From Streptomyces sp. Root431 (lineage in GTDB: Bacteria; Actinomycetota; Actinomycetes; Streptomycetales; Streptomycetaceae), in assembly GCF_001426585.1 (NCBI RefSeq), contig NZ_LMEI01000011.1, positions 122,240-186,239 on the forward strand: a DNA stretch of 64,000 nt. The letters are read 5' to 3'. The notes under the pieces were generated by a model that worked only from the letters and a program-made list of their open reading frames with translations, was not told the DNA's origin and searched no databases. The position numbers and the translations under genes are program-made. Each line of letters opens with the position of its first letter. Positions within the stretch are counted from its first letter, which is position 1. Shown here in pieces: positions 63,132-64,000 of the stretch.

Positions 63132-64000
63132 TCACTCCTCGTCCGGGCCGCACGCCTCCTCGAAGAAGTCGAGGTTCTCGTGGAGCGACTTCATCAGCCG
63201 GTCCCGTTCCGCCTCGTCCACCTGGACCGGGACGACCCCGGAGGCGTCGGTGAGCCGCCGGAAGCCGCCTCGGCTCTCCAGGCGGCCCACGACCCTGATC
63301 GGCAGCCCGACGAGATGGGCGTGGACGGCCGTGCGATACGCCTCCTCGCCGAGGGTGACGCGGACGTGCGGGACCTCCGCCCCGCCGAGCACCCGCAGCC
63401 GGACGGTGCCGTCGCCGCGCGCCCCCGAGCGTCGCATGCGGACGACGGCCCCCGTGATCCGTACCGGTACGGAGGGCTCGTCCGTCAGGTAGCGGGCGCT
63501 CGCCTCGCGCAGGGCGGGCAGGTCGCCCGGTGAGAACTCGACGGGCTCGGGACGGGCGGCGCACCCCTCGGGCGCTCCGGCGGCCGGGGCCCACTCGAGG
63601 GCGATCCTGGCTCCCTCGGTGCCCCGGACCAGGGCGACGAGGGCCTCGGTGAGCTCGCGGCTCACGCCCGCCTCGACGGCGGCGTCGAAGGCCTCCATGC
63701 CGCCGGTGGCCCGCTGGTAGTCGGTGGCCTCCCGGGCCGCGTAGAGCGCGTGGTAGAGCCGGACGGCGATCGGCCGGCCCGGTTCGACGGGCAGGAAGGC
63801 GGTCAGGCCGCGCCCGCCGGGCGCCGCGCCCACGACGACGGTCTCCAGGGAGGCCTGGGCGGGCCGGCGGTGGCGGGCGCCGTGGTAGCCGGCCCGGCCG
63901 CGCACGGCGAGGGCGCCCGCGAGGAGCAGCTGGCGGGCCGCCGACCTGAGCTGTTCCTGCACGGTCCAGGGGACCGTCCCGGCCGGGCCCGGCGGTACGT
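63132..64000 (-). CDS. Unknown protein, 5' end beyond the window
   Basis: The reading frame stays open to the right edge, so the true start may lie outside; an internal GTG at 63962 would give 276 residues. The visible part has an Arg/Ala-rich N-terminal segment (QLRSAARQLLLAGALAVRGRAGYHGARHRRPA), then a folded-looking region (AVRLYHALYAAREATDYQRATGGMEAFDAAVEAGVSRELTEALVALVRG) and a beta-rich end with SVPVRITGAVVRMRRS, RVVGRLESRGGFRRLTDASGVVPVQVDE and an acidic tail (LDFFEEACGPDEE). The beta-rich end may be OB-like (YLTDEPSVPVRITGAVV). I do not recognise the family. Confidence 0.7.
   Translation of the reverse strand, partial: VPPGPAGTVPWTVQEQLRSAARQLLLAGALAVRGRAGYHGARHRRPAQASLETVVVGAAPGGRGLTAFLPVEPGRPIAVRLYHALYAAREATDYQRATGGMEAFDAAVEAGVSRELTEALVALVRGTEGARIALEWAPAAGAPEGCAARPEPVEFSPGDLPALREASARYLTDEPSVPVRITGAVVRMRRSGARGDGTVRLRVLGGAEVPHVRVTLGEEAYRTAVHAHLVGLPIRVVGRLESRGGFRRLTDASGVVPVQVDEAERDRLMKSLHENLDFFEEACGPDEE

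Overview
The window is a very GC-rich chromosomal segment from an actinomycete, almost certainly a Streptomyces species. The evidence is the BldD developmental regulator with its c-di-GMP signature, the actinobacterial integration host factor (mihF/sIHF), a bifunctional RelA, a phosphatidylinositol mannoside (PIM) gene trio, frequent GTG and TTG starts, and codon usage strongly biased to G/C in the third position. From memory, the gene order closely follows the conserved core of the Streptomyces chromosome. I see no transposase, integrase, phage gene, CRISPR array, rRNA, tRNA or biosynthetic gene cluster. Most genes lie on the minus strand. Plus-strand genes are bldD, a STAND ATPase, a cyclophilin, a DUF349 protein, an EF-G-like GTPase, an unknown membrane protein and a potassium channel.

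Layout, left to right. 1-3.6 kb: metK (cut by the window edge), coaBC, rpoZ, gmk, mihF. 3.6-13.7 kb: a complete UMP biosynthesis operon, read right to left as pyrR-pyrB-pyrC-(PH-like membrane protein)-carA-carB-pyrD-pyrF, mostly joined by ATGA/GTGA overlaps and headed by a PyrR-type RNA hairpin that covers the pyrR ribosome-binding site. 13.7-14.5 kb: bldD, with a sigma-70-type promoter, an overlapping dyad and two strong terminators. 14.5-18 kb: nusB, efp, an atypical M24 peptidase homologue and a P-loop kinase-like protein with a very long Pro/Gly/Ala-rich N-terminus. 18-28.4 kb: shikimate genes (aroE, a small membrane protein gene, aroC, aroK, aroB, aroQ) preceded by mltG, ruvX, alaS and two small membrane protein genes.

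28.5-36.7 kb: a STAND ATPase without a DNA-binding domain, rpsD with a long leader, an HNH lipoprotein, rarA, a VKOR-family protein, hisS and a metallo-beta-lactamase-fold hydrolase. 36.8-45.9 kb: a membrane-anchored cyclophilin, a DUF349 protein, relA, apt, secF, secD, yajC. 46-51 kb: ruvB, ruvA, ruvC (with an unusual Gln/Ala tail), a YebC-family regulator, pdxT, pdxS. 51-55.2 kb: a LemA-like protein, an MBL-fold hydrolase and the PIM/phosphoinositide operon pgsA-patA-pimA. 55.4-64 kb: an EF-G-like GTPase with altered catalytic motifs, an unknown membrane protein, a HIT protein, a potassium channel, thrS and a partial unknown gene.

This is mainly core metabolism: pyrimidines, aromatic amino acids, PLP, translation, protein export, recombination and stringent response. 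The features most worth a second look are regulatory RNAs and promoters (PyrR loop, bldD operator, mihF promoter dyad, rpsD and thrS leaders) and familiar proteins with unusual parts (EF-G-like GTPase, M24 homologue, RuvC tail, Gln-rich MltG, unknown membrane proteins). I did not find a convincing new multi-gene system.
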